Below the pieces are notes generated by a model. The model was given only the letters and a program-made list of their open reading frames with translations, was not told where the DNA came from and ran no database searches. This document shows positions 17,171-26,805 of a stretch of 42,441 nt of DNA, in pieces. How positions within the stretch are numbered: the stretch's first letter is position 1; the number at the start of each line of letters is the position of its first letter. The position numbers and the translations under genes were made by a program. Source of the stretch: Clostridia bacterium (GTDB lineage: Bacteria > Bacillota > Clostridia > Oscillospirales > CAG-272). Where the stretch lies: contig JAFYLH010000005.1 of the NCBI GenBank assembly GCA_017537175.1, forward strand, positions 1-42,441, read 5' to 3'.

Positions 17171-18151
17171 ATGATAAATTTAGCTGTTATAGGAAGAAAC
17201 TTTGTGGTTGACGAAATGCTTGAGGCAACCCGTCTTTTCTCCGAGATAAACCTCTGTGCCATATACTCAAGAAACGAGGATACCGGCAGAGCCTATGCCG
17301 ACAAGTGGGGATTTGATAAGGTCTATACCGACCTTGATATGATGGCACAGGATAAGGATATAGATGCCGTTTATATCGCCAGCCCAAACTACGCCCACGA
17401 GGAGCAGGCGGTCAAGATGTTAAAGGCAGGCAAGCATGTTTTATGCGAAAAGCCTATGCACAAAAGCTACGAGGGTGCTTTAAATATGGTAAACACAGCA
17501 AAGGAGAAGGGTGTTGTGTTTATGGAGGCTATGATGTCTGCTCATGTGCCCGGCACATATAAGATCATGGAGCTTCTGCCCAAAATCGGTAAGGTTCGCA
17601 GGGTCAACCTCTCCTTTTGTCAATATTCGTCAAGATACGACAAATTCAAAAACGGCATCGTAGAAAATGCCTTTGACCCCACCCTCTGGAACGGCTCCTT
17701 TATGGACTTGGGTGTTTATCCCGTGAGCCTTATGCTCCAGCTCTTCGGTGAACCTGACGACTTTATTTCAAAAGCGGTATTTTTGCCTCACAGTATAGAC
17801 GGTCAGGGTACTATGATATGCTCTTATCCCGATATGACCGCCACTCTTATGTGGTCTAAGATAACACAGGACGCTCTGCCAAGCGAAATACAAGGCGAGG
17901 GCGGCAGTATCATCATAGATAAGGTTTCTAAGCCCACCGAGATAACTCTCGTTATGCGTGACACAACAAGATCGGTATATGAGACCCTCTCGGGTAAGCC
18001 TGTAATGTACTATGAATTAAGAGATTTTCTCAGACAGATAGTTGGCAAGGCTATGCCGGAGTTTAACCGTAACTCTCTTCTTGAAGCCGCTCTTATGGAA
18101 AAGGCAAGAGCGCAGATGGGAATAAATTTTTCCTTGACCCAAGGATTATAA
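17171..18151 (+). CDS. Gfo/Idh/MocA family oxidoreductase
   Basis: This 326-residue protein has a Rossmann domain (LAVIGRNFVVDEM), CEKPMHKSYEG with the catalytic-type Lys, and a C-terminal domain with DLGVYPVSLMLQLFGEP, typical of dihydrodiol/glucose-fructose-type family members. It lies 48 bp after the previous dehydrogenase behind AAAAGGAAAAACT, possibly in the same transcript across a hairpin. The substrate is unknown; trans-acting sugar metabolism is likely. Confidence 0.87.
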   Translation: MINLAVIGRNFVVDEMLEATRLFSEINLCAIYSRNEDTGRAYADKWGFDKVYTDLDMMAQDKDIDAVYIASPNYAHEEQAVKMLKAGKHVLCEKPMHKSYEGALNMVNTAKEKGVVFMEAMMSAHVPGTYKIMELLPKIGKVRRVNLSFCQYSSRYDKFKNGIVENAFDPTLWNGSFMDLGVYPVSLMLQLFGEPDDFISKAVFLPHSIDGQGTMICSYPDMTATLMWSKITQDALPSEIQGEGGSIIIDKVSKPTEITLVMRDTTRSVYETLSGKPVMYYELRDFLRQIVGKAMPEFNRNSLLEAALMEKARAQMGINFSLTQGL

Positions 18152-18162
18152 TGTAGTATAAT
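18134..18162 (+). promoter_or_regulatory. Promoter of the FAD-oxidoreductase operon
   Basis: TTGACC (18134–18139), 17 bp, TATAAT (18157–18162). The -35 lies in the end of the preceding gene. Confidence 0.75.
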
Positions 18163-18194
18163 TATATTGTTAATAATGAAATCAGGTGGTTACT

Positions 18195-19601
18195 ATGAAT
18201 AAAGATATTGTAATTGTAGGCGCAGGTCCTGCGGGTATATTCACCGCTCTTGAAATGCTGCGCTGCGGCAGCAAAAGGAAAATACTGATCGTAGAAAAGG
18301 GCAGAGCTATCGAAAATCGCCACTGTCCTAAATCTAAAACAAAAAAATGCGTTAACTGTAAGCCTTATTGTCATATTACCACAGGCTTTTCGGGTGCGGG
18401 AGCCTTTTCTGACGGAAAGCTCAGCCTCTCCTGTGAGGTAGGCGGCAACCTGCCTGAGCTTATCGGTGAAGATCTGGCACAGGAGACCATCAACTATACC
18501 GACAAGATCTACCTTGAATTTGGTGCGGATACCCATATCGAGGGTATAGAGAACACCGATGAGGTAAAGGAGATAAGAAAGCGCGCCATACAGGCAGGAC
18601 TCCGCCTTGTGGACTGTCCTATCCGTCATTTGGGAACAGAAAAGGCACAGGATCTCTACTACGCAATAGAGAAGCATCTTCTTGATAACGGAGTGGAGAT
18701 GATGTTCGGCTATGAGTGTACCAACATCATATTAAACGGTGACCGCTGTGAGGGTGTATATATCACTAACGGTAAGGAAGAGCTTACAATACACTGCAAC
18801 AAAGTGGTCGTTGCCACGGGCAGAAGAGGTGCGGAGTGGCTTGAGCATATCTGTGCCGAGCATAACATTGCCCATCAGCCGGGTACTGTTGATATCGGTG
18901 TCCGTGTTGAGGTCCGCAACGAGATCATGGAGACGGTAAACAAGGTGCTCTATGAGTCAAAGCTTATCGGCTACCCCCAGCCCTTTAAGAACAAGGTGCG
19001 TACCTTCTGTCAGAATCCGGGCGGCTTTGTAAGCCAGGAAAACTATGACAACGATTTAGCAGTTGTAAACGGCCATAGCTATAAGGATACAAAATCGGAT
19101 AACACCAATCTTGCCATCCTTGTATCCCACAACTTCTCCCACCCCTTCAATCAGCCTATAGCCTATGCTCAAAAGGTGGGAGAGCTTACCAATATGCTGG
19201 GTGCAGGCCATATAATGGTACAGCGCTTCGGTGATATTCTTGACGGTAAGCGCACCTGGCAAAAGGAGCTTAGTCAGTCCAATATCAAGCCCACCCTGCC
19301 GGATGCGGTAGCAGGCGATATAACGGCGGCGATGCCCTACAGAGCAATGATGAATATCATCAATTTTATCCAGGCAATGGATCATGTTGTTCCCGGCTTT
19401 GCCTCCACCGAGACCCTGCTCTATTCCCCCGAGCTTAAGTTCTATTCCAACCGTATCAAGATGGATGAGGACTTTAATACAAGTGTCAAGGGTCTGCATT
19501 GTCTGGGCGACAGTAGCGGCTGGACAAGAGGACTTATGATGGCATCGGTTATGGGTGTACTTATGGGAAGAAAAATTTCAGAAGAGGAATGTGAAATATG
19601 A
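18195..19601 (+). CDS. FAD-dependent oxidoreductase (COG2509-like)
   Basis: This 468-residue protein has a dinucleotide-binding motif at the N-terminus (IVIVGAGPAGIFTALEM), then RAIENRHCPKSK and KKCVNCKPYCHITTGFSGAG, a Cys-rich segment typical of this uncharacterised flavoprotein family. Further on are a second ATG-R motif (VVVATGRRG) and the C-terminal FAD-contacting GLHCLGDSSGWTRGLM. The ATG at 18195 follows AGGTGG and is chosen over the GTG nine bases upstream. The reaction is not known. It overlaps the next lipoprotein gene by ATGA. Confidence 0.86.
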   Translation: MNKDIVIVGAGPAGIFTALEMLRCGSKRKILIVEKGRAIENRHCPKSKTKKCVNCKPYCHITTGFSGAGAFSDGKLSLSCEVGGNLPELIGEDLAQETINYTDKIYLEFGADTHIEGIENTDEVKEIRKRAIQAGLRLVDCPIRHLGTEKAQDLYYAIEKHLLDNGVEMMFGYECTNIILNGDRCEGVYITNGKEELTIHCNKVVVATGRRGAEWLEHICAEHNIAHQPGTVDIGVRVEVRNEIMETVNKVLYESKLIGYPQPFKNKVRTFCQNPGGFVSQENYDNDLAVVNGHSYKDTKSDNTNLAILVSHNFSHPFNQPIAYAQKVGELTNMLGAGHIMVQRFGDILDGKRTWQKELSQSNIKPTLPDAVAGDITAAMPYRAMMNIINFIQAMDHVVPGFASTETLLYSPELKFYSNRIKMDEDFNTSVKGLHCLGDSSGWTRGLMMASVMGVLMGRKISEEECEI

Positions 19602-20272
19602 AAAGAATAATAGCGGCAGTATTATGTATAATAACAGTTCTGACATTGACAGCCTGCGGTGGCAGCTCTGACGGCACAAAGCCGGCAGATAACTATAATG
19701 AGGTAATATCAAAGCTTTCGGATATCGTAGATGCAATGTTTACCAAGGACTTTGAACAAAAGGTAGCAGAGGGTGCCTATCCCGCACCTACAGGAGAGCA
19801 CACCCAGGGCTGGACAGATATGCTTCTTGATGCTACAAAGGACTTCAAAAATGTTGATAAAAACGCCTTTGGATATAAGCTTATAGATATCAATTCGGAC
19901 GGTATTCCAGAGCTCTTCTTTATGCGCTCGGACGATAAGATATTGGCTATATTCACCACAAGCAACGGTGCTCCCGTGCTGGTGGATGCCTTTGACCGCG
20001 TATATCAGTGCGTTATCCGTGACACGGGAGAGGTATATACCCTTAATTTCCGTGAGGAGGACGGCGGATACGATTACCGTATACATACTCTCAATCCCTC
20101 AAGCGGCGGATACTATACCACTGTAAGCTTTGGATTAGAGGGCAGCATCTCCTATGAAATGATCGACGGTGCTACATATACCACCTCGTCAGACCGCATA
20201 GCCGAGCTCACCGAAACATATGAGTTCAAGATGGCAGAGGCGATAACAAATATGTCTCTTAGCTTGTTCTGA
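19598..20272 (+). CDS. Hypothetical lipoprotein
   Basis: This 224-residue protein starts with a lipoprotein signal peptide (TLTACGG, lipid-modified Cys20). After that comes a soluble domain of mixed composition, including INSDGIPELFFM, which resembles a short EF-hand-like or beta-propeller repeat of secreted FG-GAP/VCBS type (DxNxDGxxE). I do not recognise the family. Translationally coupled to the flavoprotein, so a shared role at the membrane is possible but unproven. Confidence 0.75.
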   Translation: MKRIIAAVLCIITVLTLTACGGSSDGTKPADNYNEVISKLSDIVDAMFTKDFEQKVAEGAYPAPTGEHTQGWTDMLLDATKDFKNVDKNAFGYKLIDINSDGIPELFFMRSDDKILAIFTTSNGAPVLVDAFDRVYQCVIRDTGEVYTLNFREEDGGYDYRIHTLNPSSGGYYTTVSFGLEGSISYEMIDGATYTTSSDRIAELTETYEFKMAEAITNMSLSLF

Positions 20273-20281
20273 GAATAACTG

Positions 20282-20310
20282 AAACGGTTGTCGATTGACA
20301 ACCGTTTTTT
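20282..20310 (+). terminator. Intrinsic terminator after the lipoprotein gene
   Basis: Stem AAACGGTTGTC/GACAACCGTTT (20282–20292 with 20297–20307), loop GATT, followed by T's. Confidence 0.9.
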
Positions 20311-20343
20311 CTTCTTTGATCTATCCGAATTTGTAAAATATTA

Positions 20344-20372
20344 TTGCAAAAAAGTATATAATAATATATAAT
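20344..20372 (+). promoter_or_regulatory. Promoter of the YhaO/YhaN-type operon
   Basis: TTGCAA (20344–20349), 17 bp, TATAAT (20367–20372), in a very AT-rich stretch. Confidence 0.75.
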
Positions 20373-20403
20373 AATTATATATTACTATATTGGAGTGAGA
20401 ATA

Positions 20404-21534
20404 ATGGTAAAAATTCTTCACACAGCGGACATGCATCTGGACAGTCCTTTTACCCTTATGGATGCCTCTCTTTCCGAGGCACGCAGAGCCGACCTGCGCT
20501 CTGCCTTTTCTGCCCTTATGATGTATGTCAAGGACAATAAAATAGATATCCTGCTTATTGCGGGAGATATGTTTGAGCACGAATATGCCACCAAGGAGAC
20601 CATAGCTCTTGTTACAAGAGAGTTTGCCAAGGTTCCCGAGTGCCGTATAGTCATTTCACCCGGCAATCACGATCCCTACACTCCCTCCTCGGTTTATAAA
20701 AAGTGCCAGTTCCCCTCAAATGTGCATATATTCACCGAGCCTACAATGTCGGTGTTCTCCTTTGAGGATATAGGTGTGGATGTATACGGCTATGCCTTTA
20801 CCTCCCCCTCTATGGAGCGCTGTCCCTTTATCGGCAAAAAGCCGCTCCACCCCGAGCGTATGAACATCCTTTGCGCTCACGGAGATACAAGCTCGCCCAT
20901 TTCAAAATACTGTCCCATAACCGAGGCAGATATTGCCGACAGCGGCTATGATTATATTGCCTTGGGTCATATCCATACAGGCAAGGAGCCCACAAAGGTC
21001 GGGGATACGGTATACGCCTACAGCGGCTGTCTTGAGGGACGGGATTATTCCGAGTCGGGGCATAAGGGTGCATTGTACGGAGAATTTATAAAGGACGAAA
21101 ACGGCTTCAGACAGAATATAAGGCCTGTTCGCTTCTCCCGTCGCAGATATGCCACCCACCGACTTAACATAACGGGAGCCCATACCCACGAGGAGGTATG
21201 CGAGGCTATCTCAAGAAAGATAGTTGACAAGGGCTACGGCGACGATACATTGCTTCGTATTACTCTTGAGGGTAATGTTTCACCCGATCTTGTCATATCC
21301 CCCGTGGCTGTAGAAAGGAGTATCCGTACTCTATACAGCCTTGAGCTTATAGACCACACCCTGCCTCTTTACGATGCCGAGGCGCTGAGAAGCGATCCCA
21401 CCATCAAGGGTGCATTCTTTGAGGCTCTGCTCCCCTTGCTTGAGGGCTCGGATCCCGAGCAGAGGGAGAATGCGGCGCTGGCTCTCCGCTACGGTCTTGC
21501 CGCAATAGACAATGCCGACATCATTGATTTTTAA
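20404..21534 (+). CDS. SbcD/YhaO-like DNA-repair metallophosphoesterase
   Basis: This 376-residue protein has the five calcineurin-type metal motifs: HTADMHLDSPF, AGDMF, GNHDPY, CAHGD and GHIHTG. Mre11/SbcD-type enzymes process DNA ends together with an SMC-like ATPase. The ATG at 20404 follows TGGAGTGAG and fits the family start (MVKILHTADMH); the frame also has a GTG nine bases upstream. The next gene is its likely ATPase partner, as in the yhaO–yhaN order of Bacillus. A nuclease role is inference from the family. Confidence 0.9.
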   Translation: MVKILHTADMHLDSPFTLMDASLSEARRADLRSAFSALMMYVKDNKIDILLIAGDMFEHEYATKETIALVTREFAKVPECRIVISPGNHDPYTPSSVYKKCQFPSNVHIFTEPTMSVFSFEDIGVDVYGYAFTSPSMERCPFIGKKPLHPERMNILCAHGDTSSPISKYCPITEADIADSGYDYIALGHIHTGKEPTKVGDTVYAYSGCLEGRDYSESGHKGALYGEFIKDENGFRQNIRPVRFSRRRYATHRLNITGAHTHEEVCEAISRKIVDKGYGDDTLLRITLEGNVSPDLVISPVAVERSIRTLYSLELIDHTLPLYDAEALRSDPTIKGAFFEALLPLLEGSDPEQRENAALALRYGLAAIDNADIIDF

Positions 21535-21544
21535 GGAGCTGTAA

Positions 21545-23776
21545 ATGTATATAGAAAGCTTGCATATAGGTGATTTTGGCGGAACAAGAAACCGTGATAT
21601 CACCTTTGAGGATAAGATAAATATCATAGAGGGCGCAAACGAAAGCGGAAAGTCAACCCTTGCTTCCTTTATCAAATTTATGCTATACGGCTTTTCGGAC
21701 AAGCCCGAGCGCAAGAGATATTACAGCTGGGGTACAAGTGCCGCCTCCGGCACTATGACGGTTGTCTGCGATTCTAAGCGCTACCGTATAGAAAGAGAGC
21801 ATATAGAGACCACGGGTGACAAGGTAAAGATAATAGATCTTGAGACCAACCTGCCTGCCTTTGAGGGTCAAAAGCCCGAGGAGGTATTTCTTGGTGTATC
21901 GGCTGACATCTTCTCCCATACCGCCTATATCGGACAGGTGGCGGGAGGCTATGCCGGCGGCAAAAAGGTCTCCGCTTCTATCGAAAATATGCTGTTTTCA
22001 GCAGACGAAAATGTAGATACCGCAAAGGCATTAAAGGCTCTTGACGAGGCAAGAGTTATGATACAGCACAAGCGGGGCAAGGGCGGCCGTATCCACGAGC
22101 TGACCGAGCAAAGGGACGAGCTTATATGCCGTCTTGACAATGCCAAGGCCTCCAACAGCGGAATTATAGAAAAAGAAGGAACCCTCAGGGATACAAAGCT
22201 CTCCATCGAAGCAAACGAAAAAAAAATGGCGGAGAACAAGGAGCTGCTGGAGTATTTTGAAAGTGCAAAGGCATACCGTACCTACAAAAAGTACCGTACC
22301 CTGAGTAAAAAGGCGGCAGAGCTGGAGGCACTCAGTCAGGCTCTGCGTACAAGCTACACCCACGAGGGCTTTTTGCCTGACGAAAAATATATTTCAAGAC
22401 TGAGTGAGATTCTTGACGAGGCAGGCCGTCTTGAGGAGGCTGCAGGGGAGCTCAACCGCGAAATAGAATCGAGAAGAATGCGCACAGGCGATCTTTTTGA
22501 AATGTCTTTGTTTATCGAGAGGGTAAACGAGCGGGGCGGTATCGACGAGGTCGTTGGAAGCTTTAAAAAAATAGGCAAGCGTAAGACACTGCTTACAGTT
22601 CTTTCTGTTATCAGCTTTGTACTTATGGCGGGTGCGGGACTTGCCGCTGTGTTGTTATCAAGTAATATCACAGCCCTTCTTATCTCTGCGGGGGCGGCAG
22701 CGCTCTTCCTTATATTGGCGCTGACCTTTATCATCATAGCTTCAAGACAGAGGATAAACGAAAACGAGTTTTTAGCCGAGCTTGATGTGGATTCCAAAAA
22801 GGATTTCTTTGACGCGGTAAGCCGTTTTGTTGCCGACGAGAACAAGCTCTCTATCCACAACTCCCGTATGCAGGAGCTTGAGGATAAGTACAACAAATTG
22901 CTGCGCACCAAGCAGGAAAAGGAAAATGCCGCCGCAGCAGAGGCATTCCGCTGGGGTAAAAGCGATCCCGTCGAGGCTCTAAAAAAGGCAAAGGAGATCC
23001 TTAAGCTCATATCGGATAATAAAAACGAGGCAGAAAAATATACCCTTGCCCGTGATGCCTTTAAGGAAGAGGCAGAACGCATTGACCTTGAGGCTGTCAA
23101 GCAGACTCTTGACGGCAGACCCTATGACGAGAGTGCGTTTGATATGAACAGGGTGAACGAGGCTCTAAGAGAAAAGGATTTCTATACCAAGACCACCGAG
23201 TATCTCAGGCAGAACGCATCAGAGCTGGAAAAGGAGCTGGCGGTGCTGCATGCGACCCGCGAGGACCCCACCCTCTTAAATGACCGTGTAAACGAGCTGA
23301 ATGTAAAGATATCCGACCTCACAAGAAAGCTCAATGCATATATCCTTGCCTATGAAAAGCTCAGCGAGGCATCCGAGGCTCTGAGATCGGGCATCTCTCC
23401 CAGACTTGCACAGAACGCGGGAATGCTGCTTGGCCGTATGACCGACGGAAGATATACCTCTGTGGGCATAACCAAGGATCTTGATATGAAATACGAGGCA
23501 GAGGGCAAAAACCGCGACCTTGAGTATATGAGCTCGGGAACCCGCGACCTTGCGTATTACAGCCTCAGGCTTTCTCTTATATCTCTGCTCTATAAAAAGC
23601 AGCTGCCCCCCATTGTGTTTGACGAGAGCTTTGCCCGTCTGGACGAAAGGCGTATGTCTAATATCTTCTCCGTACTGAGCGGTGAGGATATGCAATCCCT
23701 TATATTTACAAGTCAGACAAGGGATGCAGTTAAAATGGCAGAGCTGGGACTTAAGTTTAACCATATAAAATTATGA
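21545..23776 (+). CDS. YhaN-like SMC-type ATPase
   Basis: This 743-residue protein has a Walker A near the start (EGANESGKSTL, about residues 30–40). Long helical, coiled-coil-rich stretches follow (about 170–310 and 430–590), interrupted by a hydrophobic hairpin near residues 350–400. The C-terminus has the ABC signature-like YMSSGTRDLAYYSLRLSL and Walker B PPIVFDESFARLD. This matches the YhaN/RecN/SbcC class that pairs with YhaO. The two hydrophobic stretches in the middle of the coiled coil suggest membrane tethering, as seen in YhaN proteins. Confidence 0.88.
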   Translation: MYIESLHIGDFGGTRNRDITFEDKINIIEGANESGKSTLASFIKFMLYGFSDKPERKRYYSWGTSAASGTMTVVCDSKRYRIEREHIETTGDKVKIIDLETNLPAFEGQKPEEVFLGVSADIFSHTAYIGQVAGGYAGGKKVSASIENMLFSADENVDTAKALKALDEARVMIQHKRGKGGRIHELTEQRDELICRLDNAKASNSGIIEKEGTLRDTKLSIEANEKKMAENKELLEYFESAKAYRTYKKYRTLSKKAAELEALSQALRTSYTHEGFLPDEKYISRLSEILDEAGRLEEAAGELNREIESRRMRTGDLFEMSLFIERVNERGGIDEVVGSFKKIGKRKTLLTVLSVISFVLMAGAGLAAVLLSSNITALLISAGAAALFLILALTFIIIASRQRINENEFLAELDVDSKKDFFDAVSRFVADENKLSIHNSRMQELEDKYNKLLRTKQEKENAAAAEAFRWGKSDPVEALKKAKEILKLISDNKNEAEKYTLARDAFKEEAERIDLEAVKQTLDGRPYDESAFDMNRVNEALREKDFYTKTTEYLRQNASELEKELAVLHATREDPTLLNDRVNELNVKISDLTRKLNAYILAYEKLSEASEALRSGISPRLAQNAGMLLGRMTDGRYTSVGITKDLDMKYEAEGKNRDLEYMSSGTRDLAYYSLRLSLISLLYKKQLPPIVFDESFARLDERRMSNIFSVLSGEDMQSLIFTSQTRDAVKMAELGLKFNHIKL

Positions 23777-24519
23777 AGCTGCAAAGAATATTCACTATAC
23801 TGGGCATATTGGTGTTCATAGCCTTTACCCCTGTGGTATCCCTTGTGTTCAACTCTATGTCGGTGCTTGGTATGTCTGTAGGCATAGCCATAGCCCTGTT
23901 CGGGCTGTTTATGCCTAAGATAATTACCTTCTTTAAAAAGCACAGGGTCTTGAGAGCAATTGTATGTATATTCCTTATACTCTCCCTGCTTTGGGCGCTT
24001 GTTTGCTCTCTTTTCCTTGTTATATCGGCAGTAAGAACTCCTGACAGCGCGGGTACGGTAATAGTATTGGGATGCCAGATAAAGGGCGAAAGACCCTCAA
24101 AGATGCTGCGCCAGCGCCTTGATAAGGCATATGATTATCTGACCCAAAATCCCGAGGCAGTCGCCATTATGTCGGGCGGACAGGGTCCTGATGAGATAAT
24201 GCCCGAGGCTGTGGCAATGAAGAACTACCTCACCGAAAAGGGCATTGACCCCGACCGTATATACACCGAGCCCGACTCCCATAACACTCAGCAGAATATG
24301 GAATACTCTGCTAAGATAATCAAGGAGGAGGGACTTGACACGGATGTTGCTGTCATAACCCAGTCCTTTCATCAGTACCGTGCCTCGGTATATGCATCCG
24401 AGGTGGGGTTGAAGGCATATGCCATCAACTGTAAGACCAACCCGGGAACACTTCCCACCTATTGGCTCAGGGAGATGTTTGCCGTGGTCAAAATGTATCT
24501 GGTTCTGGCAGGGACTTAA
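23773..24519 (+). CDS. YdcF/ElyC-type DUF218 membrane protein
   Basis: This 248-residue protein has two or three hydrophobic segments in the first 85 residues. An extracytoplasmic DUF218 domain follows, with VIVLGCQIKGERPS, AIMSGGQGPDEIMPEA, LTEKGIDPDRIYTEPDSHNTQQNM and ITQSFHQYRA. ElyC/SanA/YdcF proteins are implicated in envelope and peptidoglycan-precursor biology, but no reaction is certain. The start overlaps the stop of the ATPase gene (ATGA). Confidence 0.85.
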   Translation: MKLQRIFTILGILVFIAFTPVVSLVFNSMSVLGMSVGIAIALFGLFMPKIITFFKKHRVLRAIVCIFLILSLLWALVCSLFLVISAVRTPDSAGTVIVLGCQIKGERPSKMLRQRLDKAYDYLTQNPEAVAIMSGGQGPDEIMPEAVAMKNYLTEKGIDPDRIYTEPDSHNTQQNMEYSAKIIKEEGLDTDVAVITQSFHQYRASVYASEVGLKAYAINCKTNPGTLPTYWLREMFAVVKMYLVLAGT

Positions 24520-24594
24520 TTTATAAAACAGCCGTGTCTATGAAATAATAAGATAACTCATTTATATAATACAGATTTTTGAAAGGTAAAAATT

Positions 24595-24960
24595 ATGGCA
24601 AATTACAGAAGAGGAAGAGTCAACGAGGCCATGGCAAAGGAGCTTATGCGTATCCTGCCTACCGTCAAGGATCCCCGTGTAAGCACTGCGTTTTTCAGTA
24701 TTACATCGGTTGACTGTACTCCTGATCTAAAGTTCGCAAAGGTTTATTATTCCACTATGGGAGGCAAGGACGGTGACGAGGGTGTTGCCAAGGGTCTTAA
24801 AAGTGCTCACGGATATATCCGCCGCGAGCTTGCTCATATACTCAATTTGCGTCAGACTCCCGAGCTTACCTTTATCCGTGATAACTCAGTCGAGCACGGT
24901 GCGCATATCTCAAAGCTGCTCGATGAGGTAATTCCCAAGGAGACAGAGGATGGAGAATAA
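24595..24960 (+). CDS. rbfA: Ribosome-binding factor A
   Basis: This 121-residue protein begins NYRRGRVNEAMAKELMRI and contains DPRVSTAFFSITSVDCTPDLKFAKVYYS, the KH-type fold core of RbfA, then LRQTPELTFIRDNSVEHG. It assists 30S maturation at the 16S 5' end. The expected infB is not immediately upstream. A TATAAT at 24565–24570 may be its -10, without a good -35. It overlaps the next gene by 11 bp, so they are co-translated. Confidence 0.93.
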   Translation: MANYRRGRVNEAMAKELMRILPTVKDPRVSTAFFSITSVDCTPDLKFAKVYYSTMGGKDGDEGVAKGLKSAHGYIRRELAHILNLRQTPELTFIRDNSVEHGAHISKLLDEVIPKETEDGE

Positions 24961-25903
24961 TATTACCCTTGAGGGTGTAAGAGCTTTGCTGGACAGTTGG
25001 GATGATATCCTTATCATAACCCATTGCAACCCGGATGCGGATACCGTAGGCTCTGCCTTTGGTATCAAAAGGGCATATCCCGAAAAGAATATCCGCGTGG
25101 TCTGTGCCGAGGCTATACCTGACAGACTTAAGTTTATCGCCGACGGTGAGCCTACCCATATTCCCGAGGAAGAATATGCTCATGTTATGACGGTGGACTG
25201 TGCCCAGCTTCATTTGACAGGCGAGGCGGGTAAAAGGTATGCCGACCGCATCGAGCTTAAGATAGACCATCACCGAACAGGCGACCCCTATGCAGAATAT
25301 AACTATGCCGAGGAGACTACAGGCTCTGCAGGGGAGATCGTATATAAGATAGTCAAGGACAGACTTAACAAAATGTCTGCCGATGCCCTTTATGCGGCCA
25401 TATCCTCGGATACCGGGTGCTTTAGGTATTCAAATGTGTCCGCAGATACCCACAGAGTAGCGGCAGAGCTTATAGAGGCGGGGGCAGATCACTCCCATAT
25501 CAACGAAAGGCTGTTTGAAAACAAGCCCAAGGCAGAAATTGCCGCAACAAGACTGGCTCTTAACAATCTTGAGTATTATTATGAGGGCAGGGTAGCACTT
25601 GTAAGCTTTACCAATGCTCAAAAGGAAGAAAACGGTATCGATGACGATGCCCTTGGTGCCATAAGCTCTCTTACCCGTGAAATAGAGGGTGTTGAGCTTG
25701 GTATTGTAGTTAAGGAAAAGACAGATAAGCCGGGAGTATATAAGGTTTCGATGCGCAGCACCGAAAAGGTGGATTGCTGTGAGATCTGCGCACTTCTGGG
25801 CGGCGGCGGTCATATGCGCGCCTCGGGCGGCTCTGTTATGGCAGACAGCGTTGATGAAGCGGTGGAGCTTACAATGAACGCAGTAAGGGAGATAATGAAA
25901 TGA
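24950..25903 (+). CDS. DHH-family phosphoesterase (NrnA-like)
   Basis: This 317-residue protein has the motifs THCNPDADTVGSAFG, TVDCAQ and IDHHRTG of the DHH domain and a C-terminal DHHA1 domain ending in GGGGHMRASG. NrnA-type enzymes degrade short oligoribonucleotides and the nucleotide pAp. The gene order rbfA–nrnA–truB is conserved in Firmicutes, which supports the call. The stop and the truB start overlap (ATGA). Confidence 0.9.
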   Translation: MENNITLEGVRALLDSWDDILIITHCNPDADTVGSAFGIKRAYPEKNIRVVCAEAIPDRLKFIADGEPTHIPEEEYAHVMTVDCAQLHLTGEAGKRYADRIELKIDHHRTGDPYAEYNYAEETTGSAGEIVYKIVKDRLNKMSADALYAAISSDTGCFRYSNVSADTHRVAAELIEAGADHSHINERLFENKPKAEIAATRLALNNLEYYYEGRVALVSFTNAQKEENGIDDDALGAISSLTREIEGVELGIVVKEKTDKPGVYKVSMRSTEKVDCCEICALLGGGGHMRASGGSVMADSVDEAVELTMNAVREIMK

Positions 25904-26805
25904 TCGAACCGTCAGGTGTTCTTATAGTTGATAAGCCAACAGATATGACCTCCCACGATGCGGTGAACATAATGCGAAAGCTCTATAATACCAAAAAGGT
26001 GGGGCATACAGGCACCCTTGACCCTATGGCGACGGGACTGCTTGTTATACTTATCGGCAGAGCCGCAAAGGCCGCCGAGTATCTTGTATCCGACGAGAAA
26101 AAATACGAGGCGGGACTTTTTCTCGGTGTAAAATATGACACAGGGGATGTAACCGGTACGGTTATAGAAGAATCAAGCGATATCCCCGAAAAAGAAAAGG
26201 TTTATGAAGCAATAAATTCCTTTGTGGGAAAGGGTCAGCAGATACCCCCTATGTATTCTGCCTTAAAGGTAGACGGACAAAAATTAGTCAACCTTGCCCG
26301 CAAGGGAAAAACGGTGGAGCGAAAGCCAAGGGATATCGAGATATATTCTATTGATGCCACAGGCGAGGGCAGGGAGTATACCTTAAAGGTCCATTGCTCT
26401 AAGGGTACATATATGCGTACCCTCTGTGAGGATATCGGAGAAAAGCTCGGCTGTCCTGCCACAATGAGCTCACTTCGGCGTTTTGCCTCGGGTAACTTTG
26501 ATCTGACAAAGGGTTATACAATAGACGAGCTTCGCAATATGGAATACGAGGATAGAGTAAAGCTCCTGTTACCTACCGAGGCTCTGTTTGAAGAATTACC
26601 CGTAGTGACCTTAAACGGCTTCTTTTTAAAGCTGTTCCGCTCGGGACAGGAGATATATCAGAAAAAAATAAGGACCTCTTACCCCGTAGGACAAAGGGTA
26701 AGGGTCTATGATGAATCAGGCTTTTTTGCTCTCGGCGAGGTGCGTGAATATGACGAGGGCTTAGCTATAAAATCTATAAAACAATTTGTATTGGAGGAAA
26801 AATAA
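25900..26805 (+). CDS. truB: tRNA pseudouridine-55 synthase
   Basis: This 301-residue protein has SGVLIVDKPTDMTSHD, HTGTLDPMATG with catalytic Asp41, and KKYEAGLFLGVKYDTGD. The C-terminal region is shorter and may hold a small PUA-like domain. It makes pseudouridine at position 55 of tRNAs. It is followed by taATG overlap with the xylulokinase gene, whereas ribF would be usual here. Confidence 0.94.
   Translation: MIEPSGVLIVDKPTDMTSHDAVNIMRKLYNTKKVGHTGTLDPMATGLLVILIGRAAKAAEYLVSDEKKYEAGLFLGVKYDTGDVTGTVIEESSDIPEKEKVYEAINSFVGKGQQIPPMYSALKVDGQKLVNLARKGKTVERKPRDIEIYSIDATGEGREYTLKVHCSKGTYMRTLCEDIGEKLGCPATMSSLRRFASGNFDLTKGYTIDELRNMEYEDRVKLLLPTEALFEELPVVTLNGFFLKLFRSGQEIYQKKIRTSYPVGQRVRVYDESGFFALGEVREYDEGLAIKSIKQFVLEEK

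Noticed and set aside
18186..18194. GTG start for the FAD oxidoreductase
   Set aside because: It lies inside the AGGTGG ribosome site that serves the ATG at 18195.
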